From: Phascolomyces articulosus
Lineage: Eukaryota; Mucoromycota; Mucoromycetes; Mucorales; Lichtheimiaceae
DNA: 64,000 nt
NCBI GenBank assembly: GCA_025677815.1
Contig: JAIXMP010000028.1
Span: forward strand, 372,001 to 436,000
Direction of reading: 5' to 3'
This document shows, piece by piece, positions 26,230 to 38,819 of the stretch (the first letter of the stretch is position 1; each line of letters opens with the position of its first letter). Both the position numbers and the translations under genes were made by a program. The notes under the pieces are model-generated. The model searched no databases and was not told the DNA's origin. It worked only from the letters and a program-made list of their open reading frames with translations.

Positions 26230-27527
26230 GCAGGTTCGCTCTCGTCCTCTCCAGCCAAATGGTATTCCACCAATTTAATCGTTCTTAGAACAAATGCCTA
26301 TTGCAGAGTAACTAAATACAAATGATTCAGTACATCGAATTTATGCACTAGAAAAACAGTATGAAAACAGAAAAATATACTGTATCTTACCTTTGGAGGC
26401 TCTTTCCGTTATTCCACACTTTTATGTAAATTACTATAACAGCCAAGTTTCTCAAATGCCACGAAAAGAACTAAACCTTTCTCTTGAAGAAAAACGTTCT
26501 CTTGCCAAGAAACTATTTGCAACCACTGACGAAATGAAAAACATAAAACTACGCGAAGCTTTGAGTAAGTCTAAAGAAGACACTGAATTCTATCGTAAAG
26601 CGTTCGCTTCCCAACAAAAAACCATCGATAATCTGCAAGCTCGAGTCAACGAACTTGAGAGAACTTACCTTCAACCACTAAACACAAAGAAACCATCCAA
26701 CCAAAACTTCACAACCCATACAATGTATGCTACTTCCGTCGCTCCAGCTATCGAACCAATGCTAAAGACCTCATCACCTCCTCTTCCAGTACCAACAACA
26801 ACAGCAGTAACAGAAACACCTCTGCCAAAGGCTTGTTTACCGATTGAAACTAAACACGCACCAGTACCAGAACCTTAATTTAATAAAGATTCTAAAACTA
26901 CCACTACATCCATCAACAACAGCTCAAAAAATAGTACCAAAGTTATGACAACTCAATTGAGTAACCCATGGACATCACCAAGAAACCCCAATAACAAAAC
27001 AGCTGCACCAACTGCAAACGTACATGCAACAAAAAACAAACTTACACCAAGTTTTCAAGAACCAGTCCAATTCTTCAAAGCACCACAGGACCCCTTAAGA
27101 TTCAAATACATTTATATATATCCCGTATCAAAAACACCTTCCACGGCCCGAAATACGCCAGTACCTCCGTTCAATCAAAATAAATCCAAACCGCGTACTA
27201 GATATCTCATTCCCTGCCAGAAATGTGTTAGGACTACTGATATACGTACAGTATGTACCAGATGTCAGCAAAATACTCAATGCAGTAAACACTCCGATTT
27301 TGCATGATTTTAATCCTACTGACGCCAGTCATATCAAAGACCCAGCTTACACATCACTACCTGAACAAGAAAAAAGTGAAATCGCGATCCGTTGCCACAG
27401 GAACCGTTGCCTTCACACACTTGCCTGGTTAAAAAACCATGCCAAACATACAGTTGCACACTTATTCTGTCACAATGGTTGGTTAACACCAACTGATGTT
27501 AGTAATATCATAAAACCATCCCTGTAA
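26230..27527 (+). mobile_element. LINE ORF1-like relic with frameshifts
   Basis: Three consecutive frames (about 26322-26878, 26945-27307, 27225-27527) look like pieces of one protein split by stops and shifts. The first has a charged coiled coil (LSLEEKRSLAKKLFATTDE, then SQQKTIDNLQARVNELE) and a Pro/Thr-rich linker. The second has a Lys/Pro-rich linker and a short phrase like FKYIYIYPV. The third reads TPILHDFNPTDASHIKDP and ends in a helical region. From memory, this order resembles the first ORF of Mucoromycota LINEs. It is on the plus strand and has no RT following. The assignment is a family resemblance, not a tested match. Confidence 0.5.
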
Positions 27528-29341
27528 CAAATAGCAAAGAAATCTACTAGTGATTTTCAATACTCATTTTCTCCATGTATGATCCCTTTACAAATTTCCT
27601 TTGATCTTTTCCCTGTACCCCAACAGGGTTTTTTCTGGACTTTATGCTTTTTTGATCTGTCTCGAACAAATATGTCCGACCGGACGCTGTGTTCAACAGA
27701 GACGTTCAATAAAACAAAACATTTTCACCGTAGTATTATGAAAAGTAGAGAAAAGCTACGTATTTGTTAATTTTAAAAAGTGATAACAATTTTCTTCGTA
27801 TATTCATCTTATCCTCATTATTTTTATATGACAAAGGGTACCTTTGGCTTGTAAAGTGAAAATCTGATAAATGTTTGGCGGATGAATCATCGTTAACAAC
27901 ATAAGCACGTCGCCACTTGCATCGTTTTCCCAATTGCGTTGTAATTGCGTGAATAACACATTTGTCGTTTTTTCCATACATATATGCCCGCCCAGAATAT
28001 GTTAAATAACATATTCTTCGTTATAACAACACAGTCACATATCCAAGAAATCGAATCCATTTCGTTAAAACTAAAAAGCACAAGGGAACTATGTATATAA
28101 AGATTACAATATAATCATTGCAGGAGGTACAGTAAAAACGAGAACGCGTCACCCGAGTTCTCTTCCATTGGCGCGTATGATAATTATATAAAAGACCATC
28201 CATTTCTTACCTTTATCCTTAATGATATTTGTTTGTATGACCAATATGTTTCCACACTAATTTGTCAAAATTCACTGGTGTGTAATAATAAAAGATGAAA
28301 TACATTACTTAATTAGGCTATCTCGTTGAGACCTCTATCATCTCTTAGCATTTCGCTTAGTACCATAATAAAAACATACATAAAATCCCGAATAAGAAAC
28401 ATATAAGCAAGGTGTTTTTCTATGGTAATGACTTTTTATTTTCCTTTATCATCCATATATATAACTTACTCTTGTTCCACGCAGAATGCTTCGAGGTGTT
28501 TGGATGGAAATATCACGCGTCATTTCCTTCTGCTCTTCGCTACTCTAGTGTCTTCTCGCAATCTAGTTTGTCCTTTTTTGTTACTTGTTTCTAAAATTTC
28601 CCATTCATGTTAAATAATAAGGATGGATAACAAGTGCACCCATAGTAGCACATCACGAGAGAACTTTGTTCCAGAGGAAGCGTATGTAACAAGTAAAATA
28701 GCACTCTTGTCAAACAGTGTACCAGGAAAATATTATTTGTTTTCAAACAAGGTAGAGTGAATGTCTATAGATAGAGATTGATGCTGCTAAATATATAATT
28801 CGGTACTTTTTTTTTTCCTTTTGCCTCAGATCGATCTAAAACTATAAAAAACATTAGCATCCCATTTATAAATAGCTACCACTATAATTCCACAAGAAAT
28901 CAAAGATCGGTTCGCAGACTGAAAGATAAAACTTTCAAAAAAAAAAAAGCAGGCGCCTGTATTTTTGTAAGACCTTCAACTATTCCTGTTGAAGCTTTTA
29001 TATGATTCAAGTAAAAGAGATTGCCTGATGAGCTCGTAAAATATATATAAAGGTCATCATTTTTATTCTAACCAAACCAATCCTGGTTTAGTCAAAGTCG
29101 CGCCACAACGTGCAGATCACTTACTCTTTATAGATATGTGAAATATTTCAGGTACGGTCAGACAACTTTAACATTTTTCCATAACAGCAACATTGTCTTT
29201 TACTACTCTTTCTTTTCTGACGTTTACTCCTTTCATTTTGACCAGTTTTTTATAATATAATCATATTATAACGATACTGCTGCCTCCACTCAACACTACT
29301 GCGCCACAAAGAGCGTCACTTATCGGATATTCAATTGAAAA
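27528..29341. other. Long AT-rich intergenic region
   Basis: Short open frames only, none with recognisable features. No RNA gene boxes were found by eye. Confidence 0.4.
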
Positions 29342-30690
29342 GTTATAAAAGGACCTCCAGTTCCGCGGGTCTGAATTTTTTCTTTCGCATTCTTCATAGT
29401 TACACAAAACAAAATGGTAAGTTATTATTTTTATTTTTTTATATATATTTTACAATGTAACTTTATAAAACTAATGTAATCGTGTTGTTTAATGAATTTG
29501 CAGATACAAGGAGGCACACAAAAAAACGGATCTTTCAACAAAAGAACGATTAAACATACTGACGATCCAGCAAGCGCCAATCGAAAGACAGCATCAATAT
29601 CCACCTTATCCCAGCTCGCATAATGTTTCCCTCTTCTACACGCGATATTCTTCTTCCTTCGCTCTTACCAACATGATTCTTTTTAATTGTTCCTGAAGAC
29701 CACACTGTACGTATACCAAAGTTTAACAGTATTTTTTTAATAGTTAACAACTTTATTTTATATTCATTTTGCCACTCATTCCCTATAAGGCTAATCTTTT
29801 GCTTTTTTTTTCTCTTCAGTAGATCATATAAAACCAAACCACGATACTCTTGGTAAGTATTTTTCAATGGTTCTTTTTTTAACTTCGGTGGTTATTATTC
29901 ATGTTAAATCTGCTAACCCACGTATTTATATATTACTGTAGAATATTACTCTTTTGATTCCTGGTACAGCCTCCCATTTTCGGGCTTTGTGCATTTGAGT
30001 GCAAGCTTAGCAGGCATTGTTTGCTTCGAGCCTCTCTATCTGGCGTTGTTTATATGGGACCTTCCATTGCTGGGGTACTAATGCACAATGGACGCTTTGT
30101 CGGGTAAGCGTTAAATCACTCGGACAAGAGCCTCCAAGTAGGCTTGGTGGACTTTGGCGTTTTTCGTGACTTGAGCGAATCAATCACATTCCTGCCAGTA
30201 GGGACGTGAAAACTGGCCGCCTAGCTGATAGACGCAACGATTCAGTGGCCACCCTTTAGGCATTGTATGTATGGGAGCCTATCATTGGGCTTTGTTCTAT
30301 GGTTGCCTCCGTTGTTTTGGGCATTATGTGGGACTATTTCCAGGTTGCGCGAAGAACGATTGGCCACCCCGTTTCCTTGTGTTGTGGATAAAGTTGCGTG
30401 TCTTGATGGTTTCGACCAGCGCAGGACAGTTATCTTATTCAAATGCATTGCAGACATGGTTTTTTTTGATCGAGTCATCTCAAAAAAAGCGTTGACTATG
30501 TTGGTAGTCGGTCAATCGGTGCACACACACAGCCTCAGGATAGTTCAGGTACACAACGGACACATTTATATCGGGGTTGGTGTCTGATTAACCCGGTCGA
30601 GAGCTTCTTCCCTATCGGCTTAAGGATGGAGCGCTTTCCATGCGGGCGTATCGCATGGACTCTTATTAAGGAAAGTATATATTATTTGGG
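29342..30690 (+). ncRNA. Candidate spliced, structured non-coding RNA locus
   Basis: A TATA-like TTATAAAAGG (29342) precedes an ATG at 29414 that is cut immediately by a GTAAGT intron. Three clean introns follow (29417-29503, 29707-29819, 29853-29941; the third has a GCTAAC branch-like site). The last exon runs into a block (about 29965-30680) of clearly higher GC than its surroundings. Perfect or near-perfect hairpins occur: TCCATGCG/CGCATGGA with a 7-base loop at 30637-30659, and CCTCCAAG/CTTGGTGG around 30131-30150. The open frames in the block overlap on both strands and match nothing. The only spliced ORF has 40 codons (MIQGGTQKNGSFNKRTIKHT...). I found no telomerase template and no SRP, RNase P, U1, U2, U5, U6 or tRNA signature. 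It could be an unknown lncRNA, or a promoter and first exons captured by foreign DNA. Confidence 0.4.
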
Positions 30691-30888
30691 TTTCTTTTTC
30701 CATTGGATGAACGTGTGTTGTTTATAATATATTATTTTTGTAACTTTTACTAGTTTATATCTGAGATTCATGTCCACCAAAGGAAATGTTTTCAACGGAC
30801 GAGGGGTACGACCAGACCTAATAAACCAACAACAGATCACTGGAGAATGAAACCATAATGTGATACTGGTAATAAATTTGCAACAAAT

Positions 30889-31104
30889 AATACGGCAATT
30901 GGATCAGATACAACAACGATGGCTCTCTTGAAGAATGGATGGAAAAGAACGATATGTCAAAAGTGATAAACAACCCAAGGCATCTTCCGAAATGGTCTAC
31001 TCCTGGTGAGTTTATGCAAAGTACCTGTCGATCTGCTCAATACTTTCAACCCAAGGCGACCCAAGACTGTATGATTGAGGAATATGACGACTGGATCGAG
31101 TAAA
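30889..31104 (+). other. Orphan coding-like stretch
   Basis: About 70 codons open between two TAA stops, without a good start. The composition is protein-like: SLEEWMEKNDMSKVINNPRH, then LPKWSTPGEFMQSTC and MIEEYDDWIE. There is no upstream acceptor with a good polypyrimidine tract. No family recognised. It may be a remnant of a gene or transposon. Confidence 0.25.
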
Positions 31105-33164
31105 CTTACCAAAAACACTCTGATAGAGAGAATGGATGAGATATTATGATAATGATGATAAATTGGATCAAGGTGTAATGATATAGAATTCCTATACTGA
31201 TTTACCGATAATAATAATCTGAATCATAACACCACCATCCTTATTGAATGTAAATAAATAGAACTACATATATATTTTATAATTTCTTGGGTTATTTAGT
31301 TATCCTTATGTTGCTGTGCTGAATGAAATCATACATATTGCTTACAGTATATATATATAATTAAAACGCAAAGTGCTCTGAATATATGGGCTTTTTTTTA
31401 TGATGCTTTTAATCAGTATGGGTCTATATTTAACCTCATTTAAAATAAAATAAAAAACAAATTACATACCAGCTTTAATTTTTCTATACTTGTAAATGAT
31501 CACTTTATGCTATGCACACGCAAGGGGTGAAATTTGCTTCCAAGAAGAGTTTTTCCTTTATATGTAACTTAAAAAAGTTCGTAATTTTTTTCATGTCTAG
31601 ATAACTTTGTTCCCCTTATATTGGTTTACGTGTTTGTTTTAATTTCTTGATACATTCCTTGTCCGCATGATGGCATGTGTTACGCTATCAATAATTGACA
31701 TATCCACAAGGACAAGCATGACATTGTAAATATAATAGCTTATAGGTACTTGCCATTATGATTTCCAATGTTTTATTATTTTCACAATATGTATATTATG
31801 ATACCCAACGAAAGGATCGTCCTCTAATTATAAACAATTTGTAACAAAGTAGCTAGTTCCATCTCCAATCCTAACATGTACTGAAACCTATTCTTAAACG
31901 GTACCTATGCTAGGAAGTATCGTCAAAAATATTCTTGACAGAATCTTTTTAGAAGAGATAAACCAATACGCGTGTTGTTAGTATACAGTGTTGGAAGTTA
32001 ATTTTTTTGGCGATATAAAATGAGAATGGGCCATTTTTTCCCAAACACGTTGGAGCTGATTTTGATACACTTAAATAAAAATGAGGTTATGGTTTTGGGA
32101 ATGGATCACTTAATCAAAATGGAGCTATATGGGCAAAACTGACCCAAAGATCTTAGAGGAAATTGGATCCATCCCATACTACTAAAGCTACTCGTCCTTA
32201 AAAATAGTTTTCCGAAACATAATGCATATGCTGAGAGATCAAATAATATTCAACAACGAACAGTTTATTGCTATAATTGTCTTGTTCAACCAGGTTTGTT
32301 ATTGAGATTGAACGGAGTTCAATGCCATAATTAAAATAAATAAATAGAAGAATAAGCACACTAAATTGTAGGTATGTATAAATACTTTAGTAATACCTAT
32401 TTTTTAATACTACTTTTTTACCAACAGATAATCCAGAAAGTAAATTGATAAAAATAAAATATGAGCATTTGCTATTACTACCACCACTAAGTAATATAAC
32501 CCGATACGTACAAGCGAGAAATGAAATGTGGGAATTGTAAAAAAAAACACCATTATAATGATCGATATCATCAAGAATAGGTGGAAGATCTTTCGTGCAG
32601 TTAAAAAAAATCATAGTCGATATATACGCCGTTCGTACCATTTAAGCATTTGCAACATATAGGGTTTTTCGAATCACATAATAATTTTGAAAGGAGACTG
32701 CTATATTAATTAAGTATAGATGTTTTCCGTTAATACTAGTCCACAATGGTAAAACTATTGTATTTTTGAATTGTTGATTCATGATAATTATAAGCCATAC
32801 GAGTGTGACCTCCCATTATTGGTACTACCCATACAACAGGTACACAAGTTTTATTAATGATTAATAACAAATGAAAAAAAAAACTGTATATATGAAAAAT
32901 ATATAATCAGCTTAAACATTTATATACCATTTCTAAGTCATCATCGAAACCACCACCATGACCATCAACTTCATTCGCTTCTTGTATGAACAATGAAAAA
33001 GTGATGTGAATAGAAGAAGCTTCAGATAACAGGTGAAGGGTAGATTCAACCAACATTTAAATTTTGTTGTACAGGATATAATCGAAAAGAGAAAGAAAAA
33101 AAAGTAAAAAAGGAATACATTTGAGTTTTTACGGGGTGAAAGTGATTGTTGCTGTTGTTATTAT
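31105..33164. other. Long AT-rich intergenic region
   Basis: No gene seen. An imperfect inverted repeat lies near 32060-32137 (AGCT...ATTTTGAT on one arm, ATCAAAAT...AGCT on the other). The end is the 3' region of the Ada3 gene. Confidence 0.4.
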
Positions 33165-35892
33165 TTACACAGGTGAGATATCTTCTTCATAGATCGATTT
33201 TGTAGGTAGAACACAATTTTTTTCTTTAAATATAGCACCAAGCTCTTTAATACATGTGTTTCGTTTTTCCATGGCTGTCAACGTATTTTCAGATAATGCG
33301 GTTTTAGATGATGAACCAGATTTTCGCTTTTTCGCTTTTTGTACACGCTGATCGAAAAAAAAAAAGATTTACCAAGAAAAGTGAATGAGTAAAAATGAGT
33401 TATTGAATATGATTCACTGTTCTTTTCCCATTCTATCTACGATCTTATTCATTTTTTAAAGAGGAATAATATTTGAGAACTTACGAATCGTTTCAAATAA
33501 CTTTGTTCAACTTGTACATCCAATACATCAAGTACTTGGCGGTATTGATCATATTGTAATTGGGTATCTACAACCTGCAACAGCCGCCCCTTTCGAAATT
33601 CATTCACTTTGATTTGTTCTTCAAGTTCCTTCCCTAACCTCCGCAGCTGTGCTGATATTTCATCATCTTCTCTAGCGTACCAATCCATCTAGATTCACCC
33701 ATGAACGTGTAAAAAAATGGGAGGGTTGTAAATAAGATGAGAGAATTAAAAAATATATAAAAACAATCCAAAATAATAATAATAATGAATATACGTTCTA
33801 AAATTACCTCTTCATCATTGTCTTCTTCCACTGCATCACTCTGAAGTAGTCCCACATATTGTAATTCGCGCATGAGTCTTTCTTCCATCCCAACTATTTC
33901 ATCATCATCTTCATGCATGGGTAGATCTGTATTGACACATTTCACTTCGGTAATCACTTTATCATCCACTTCTTCTTCGTCTGTATAAGATTGATCTGTC
34001 TGAGAATCATCATCATCGTCATCCTCTTCTTCTGAATATATATCAATGTCCATGGATTCTGGAATTAAACTGCTCATTAATCGTGCGAGCAATGTATTCC
34101 CAGCTGTATCAAGTAAGGTATTATTTACTGATTTGGATGTTGCCGAATGATTATTATTACTATTACTATTTATGCTATTGTTGGTTTCGTCTGTCAACAT
34201 AATGGCCGTCGTTGAATTAATAGTGTTGTTATTATTGGTCGTCGTTGTTGTGTTGGAACTAGTAGTAGAAGAGCTTGGGTATCGTGATCGACGTGTTGAA
34301 GAGGATGAGGAAGAAAAAGATGTAGCAACTGAAGGAATCGTTGTATCATCATCAAGTAATACTCTTTCTTCTTCTGCCCATTTATCAAGATAAAATTGAC
34401 CTAATGCTGGTATTTCTTGTGCAACAGTACTGTCTCTCTGCTGGATAAATAATATTATATATAAACACACAGACCAATTTTCTTTAGAAAACGTTACACA
34501 CATAAAAAAAACAAAAAACTATGTATTGGCAAAGTCAAGAAATGAAATACCTTTTCCATAAGATACTTTCTATCATCTTCAGTCAATGGTCGAAAATAAG
34601 GTTCCATAGCAGCCCAGAAATTGGCAATAGGAACTTGATTGTTAGGTTTCACTCGAACAAAATCTAAATCATCATCCACTACTGTTGTATTCTTTTGCTT
34701 TTTTGGGTGATGATGATTTTCATTTGCATGTTGGTTATGATGGTGATTGTGGTGCTGTCGTCTTTTACCATTTTGTACGGTATCATTGGTTGCCTTTTTC
34801 TTTCGGATTTCCTTTTTTATTTTTTTGATCCATAATATGATGCGTGAGTAATGCATTTTTAAATTTTTCCATCAATTAATGAAAATACACATTACCTGTT
34901 GGTAATTCGATAATTTAGTGTTTTCGTCAATGGATGGAGAACTGCTTTTTGGTTTCGAATCATTGTAAACTAAGTCATCATACAGAAAAAAAAGCTTTAA
35001 TTTTTTTTTCTTATCTTGGGAATCGACAAATTTGTGATAAGCCATCTCTCTCTTTGCTTTTTTACCATGTTCATCATCTAAATCATCTCGTCGTCGTCGT
35101 TTCTTTAACGTTTCTAATGCACTAGATTTATATATAAATTTATTATAGGATATCATTAGTCTTGCTATCTCATATCATCTAAAGGTTAGCAGCGTCATAT
35201 TTAGATTGTATGGATATAAATATAAAGATAAATATTTACGCATGACGCTCTAATTGATTTTTGGACATCCTTGATGAATTATGTCTTAATCCATTTTCTT
35301 GAGCATCATCTAAAACAAAGAAAAGATATTTTCTTAGTATTTGAATAATGACAGTAATACATCTTCATCTTCTGCGTGCAATAAAAAGAGTAAAAACTTT
35401 ATTTATAATAGAGTGATTTTTTATTTTTACCTGCTAAAGCTCGTTCTTGTTTTCTCATTCTTTCCATGACAACATTCATATTCTTACCTCCTGTCATGGC
35501 ACGTTTCGGTGGTTGTTCTAAACGTTTAAAAAGCAAGAATTGTTTTTCAATATTAATAATACATACTTGAAGAATAAGGTTTTTTTTTGGTTTCTTAATA
35601 TATCAAGATATATATATTGAATAAAAAAAATAGGTTTCCAGCGTTTACCTTTCTCATGAATTTTAACATTTTCGAGTAAATGAGCGAGATCTCGTTGTAA
35701 ACGTTGAGCACGCGTTTCAGGTTCATTTACCATATTCTCCAAGTCTTCTTTAATATTGAATAGATCATGAGGTTCTGGAATGTCTCGTAAAGGGGAGGAG
35801 GTCAGATTGGGAGGATTAATGTATTTTTGATATTGTGGTAATGTCATTGACACGTGAGTCGGTGGTCGATATTTTCTTTCAGTACTACTCAT
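33165..35892 (-). CDS. NGG1: SAGA/ADA complex subunit Ada3 (Ngg1)
   Basis: Eight exons (35892-35649, 35517-35431, 35309-35240, 35121-34896, 34811-34551, 34440-33808, 33688-33485, 33347-33165) join in frame into about 635 residues. The C-terminal Ada3 domain (about 505-590) is clear: QLRRLGKELEEQIKVNEFRK, a Tyr-rich helix (LQYDQYRQVLDVLDVQVEQS), YLKRF and the basic KAKKRK. Upstream, FRPLTEDDRKYLMEK and IPALGQFYLDKWAEEE match the mid-protein signature before an acidic/Ser/Asn-rich linker. Ada3 bridges Ada2 and Gcn5 and supports nucleosomal histone acetylation in the nucleus. The fifth exon uses an AAG acceptor in an A-rich context, the least certain junction. It shares a 214-base intergenic region with the divergent CGR1 gene. 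Confidence 0.87.
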
Positions 35893-36106
35893 GACGATGT
35901 CATTTGAAGAACTGCTAACAGTGATAATGGTAATAGGTCAATCGTTATGGTATATTCAATATATATATCTGAAAGTCGTAATAATAGTTTAGCTCAGGAA
36001 CCAACGGAAGGAGTTGGTTTTTGAAATGTTCACTTCGGAAACTGAAACCAAAATATGCACACAAAGTGGTGGAAGCCACTTTTTTTTGTTTCTTTCTTTA
36101 AACATA
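35893..36106. promoter_or_regulatory. Short shared promoter region of ADA3 and CGR1
   Basis: Only 214 bases separate the two start codons, which point outward, so the two promoters must overlap. T-rich pyrimidine tracts precede the CGR1 ATG. No specific factor site was recognised. Confidence 0.45.
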
Positions 36107-36791
36107 ATGGACCATTCATTACCAAGTACTGCCAAAGTAGATCCTAAAATCGCTGTTGCTGGCGAAGTAGATAAAATTAACAAAAGAGTATCTGGTATGT
36201 ATATATTATTTTCTTTCTCTCCTTTGTTCATGAAAAAGAGGGAACCAAGGAATTCAAAAGGATATATGGATCGTCTAACAAATAATAATCATAAAAAACT
36301 TTTATAGGCAAATCATGGAAACTTCAAAAGACAGCAACTAGCAGAACACAAAAGGCTAAAACACTTCGAAATTCATGGGCTAAACGAACAGCAGAACGAA
36401 CAAGAATTAATCAAGTGAAAGCTCTTGAAAAGCAAATGAAGGACGATAAGCAAGCTGAGAAGGATGTATGTCACTTTTTTATATATGCAATATGTGGATT
36501 TATATGCAAGTAGAAGGTGTTTTTGGATTTTTTTATATTAACATAATCAAAATGATTTACAGAGAAAGAGAACTATTACTTTGGAACGAAAAAAGATCGC
36601 AGAAGAAAAAGAACGTATGGAAGCTTTGGCGGCCAAGGTAAACATGATGTTTTTTTTTGGGTGTGATGGAAAGAGATGAATAAAGGGAAAAAAAATTAAA
36701 TAACAAAATAATTTCATTTATAACATAGATGTCAGCCAAACGTTTACAACGTCTTCGAAAGAGAGAAGCACGAAAGAAAGCAAGAATTTAA
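36107..36791 (+). CDS. CGR1: rRNA-processing protein Cgr1
   Basis: Four exons (36107-36194, 36308-36465, 36563-36637, 36729-36791) join in frame to 127 residues, typical Cgr1 size. The diagnostic core is VSGKSWKLQKTAT, KTLRNSWAKRTAERTRINQV, then a run of highly charged helix with EEKERMEALAAKM and the basic end AKRLQRLRKREARKKAR. Cgr1 is a nucleolar coiled-coil protein needed for 60S subunit assembly and pre-rRNA (ITS2) processing. Every intron lies in a helical linker. The short length and extreme Lys/Arg/Glu content are normal for the family. It is divergent from ADA3. Confidence 0.9.
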
Positions 36792-38819
36792 ATTATTATT
36801 ATTATTACAAACCAACCATATCAAAAACATTGACAGCAACAATTTCTCATTCTTTTTCACCCACCTTGCATTTTTTCCTTTTGTATCATTACTATTTTGC
36901 ATTCCCTATCTGCGTATATATAATAATAATAATAATAATAATACACAATGACATTGACCATAAATATATGACAGTAAAAATGGTGGATGACTAGTAGTGT
37001 TGGATTAGTATATCAAAGTGATGGAAAAAAAGGTTTCTGGAGACACGGTGGAGGTTGATAACACTCTTTTTTCGTATCTCGAGAACGACAACGATAATTA
37101 CGATGATGGTGAGGATATTACAGAAAAATTATATAGCAGCGAATTGGGGGATATAAAATATGTTGTGTATAATTCAAGATTAGTATTCCTTTTAACATAT
37201 GTATATTTTACGTGAAAAAAAGCGTGTGTAAGTAATCGATAGGACGATAAAAGTACGTGTGTGGGTGTGTGTGGGTGTGTGTGCGTATGTGTTAAAGAAG
37301 TAGAAATAGGAACATCATGCCGAAAACAGCCTATATTGAGAACGATCCACTTTATTTGATATAATTTCTAATTACAAGACTGTAATTGCTTCTAATATTA
37401 GACGAATAACAGAATCTGTTTTAGGAGCAATATACTAACGTTATTATTTCCAAATAACCCCACAGTTTTGAAATCAAGTATACTTGTCATCATAAAATTT
37501 AAGATACAGTTACCGAGTCTGAGCCGCTGGATGAGATGGAAACAACGAAATCTTTGCCAGGGAAACAGCTACTTACTATACATGTTTGTTGTTGCTATGG
37601 TTGCTCGATGTAATAATATAAGGTTAAGAAGATAATGGGATAGTAACATTTACTATCACGATCTCAAAAAAAAAGAGTGTGTTATGAATTTTCTCTGGAG
37701 CTATGCATACCAAAATTATCTTTGTGGGAAAATCGAAACAGTTGATTTTTTTTATGCTCTCTAATGCAAAAAAAAAAAAAAAAGAAATCTTTTGATAAGT
37801 TGTATACAGGTACATTTCCTCATAAAGAAGGATTCTATACAACTTCTAGTAATAATGATGGTCGTTCGTAATTGGATATTTATAATTATTACATCACCAT
37901 GTTGTATATGATGATAATTTTGACAGCAAACCAAAATAAGAAATGAAAAAAGGCACGGATTGAGATACCAAATAGGGTTATCTATCGACGTAAAGACCAT
38001 ATAAATTACCTACTGAGTTGACTGAGAAACGATGATGCACATGGTACGACATCATTGATTTCGGAACAAGAAGAGCCGACCCGGTTACTCTCATCTTCTT
38101 GTTGCTGTTTCTTCTGTTGCTATGTTTGTATTATTTTGTAATGGTGCTGCAGGTGGTCAATGCCCCCTTATTTTATATATATATATAATAATGAACATTC
38201 CCTCACTCACACACCCTTTCATCTTCTTTCAACTCCCCCAAAAAAATAAGATAATGATGATGATATGTGTGTATGTGATGTGCGCATTCTTTTCTGTTTT
38301 TTCTATATTTTTTTATTGACGGGTATTGATGCCGTGTTTATGCGATTTAAACAAATTATTATGCATATTCTAATCCAAATAAAATAATCAGAATTGAATG
38401 AATAATAATAATGATGGATGTTTATTAGTGAAAGTGAATGCTAATAAGAATGAAAGTAATTGGTAATAATGGTGTAAGAAGAAGGTGTTGATGCTTTTTC
38501 GGAGCATATCGTATAAAGAACACATGAAGGGGACGGTTCTCATATTATATATTACTTTTATAGAGTCATGAATGATGAGTTACCACATTTGTAAGCACTT
38601 CCACACACACAGATCCTACACAACTCAATCACCCCCCACATCCTAATCCTCATTCTCACAAAATAGCAGAACTACAAAGCTTGTTGTGGCCTTATTTGCG
38701 CCTCCCAATTCTCTCTTCTCTCTTTTCTTTTCTTTCCTCTCTTTTTCACTTTTTATAAAAAAAAAGTGCCATCTTTAAACCTCCTTCTCCTTTTTTTTTT
38801 CTTTTTCAACATCTGGTAA
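36792..38819. other. Intergenic region upstream of the PKA gene
   Basis: Mostly AT-rich, with (AAT)n near 36922-36945 and a GT-rich run near 37256-37290. Three coding-like scraps stand out: plus-strand 37018-37160 (acidic), plus-strand about 37507-37590 (DTVTESEPLDEMETTKS) and minus-strand about 38010-38110. No model joins them. The last 150 bases are CT-rich leader for the kinase. Confidence 0.35.

Noticed and set aside
30267..30587. 106-codon plus-strand frame in the GC-rich block
   Set aside because: Frames are open on both strands there because GC content lowers stop frequency. The peptide has no family features and odd Cys/Trp content.
29965..30690. Telomerase RNA, SRP RNA, RNase P RNA or rRNA identity for the GC-rich block
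   Set aside because: No template with one and a half telomere repeats, no SRP Alu or S-domain consensus, no P4 helix signature and no rRNA sequence were recognised.
34172..34393. Val/Leu-rich ORF on the plus strand within the Ada3 gene
   Set aside because: Antisense reading of a Ser/Asn/Thr repeat region.
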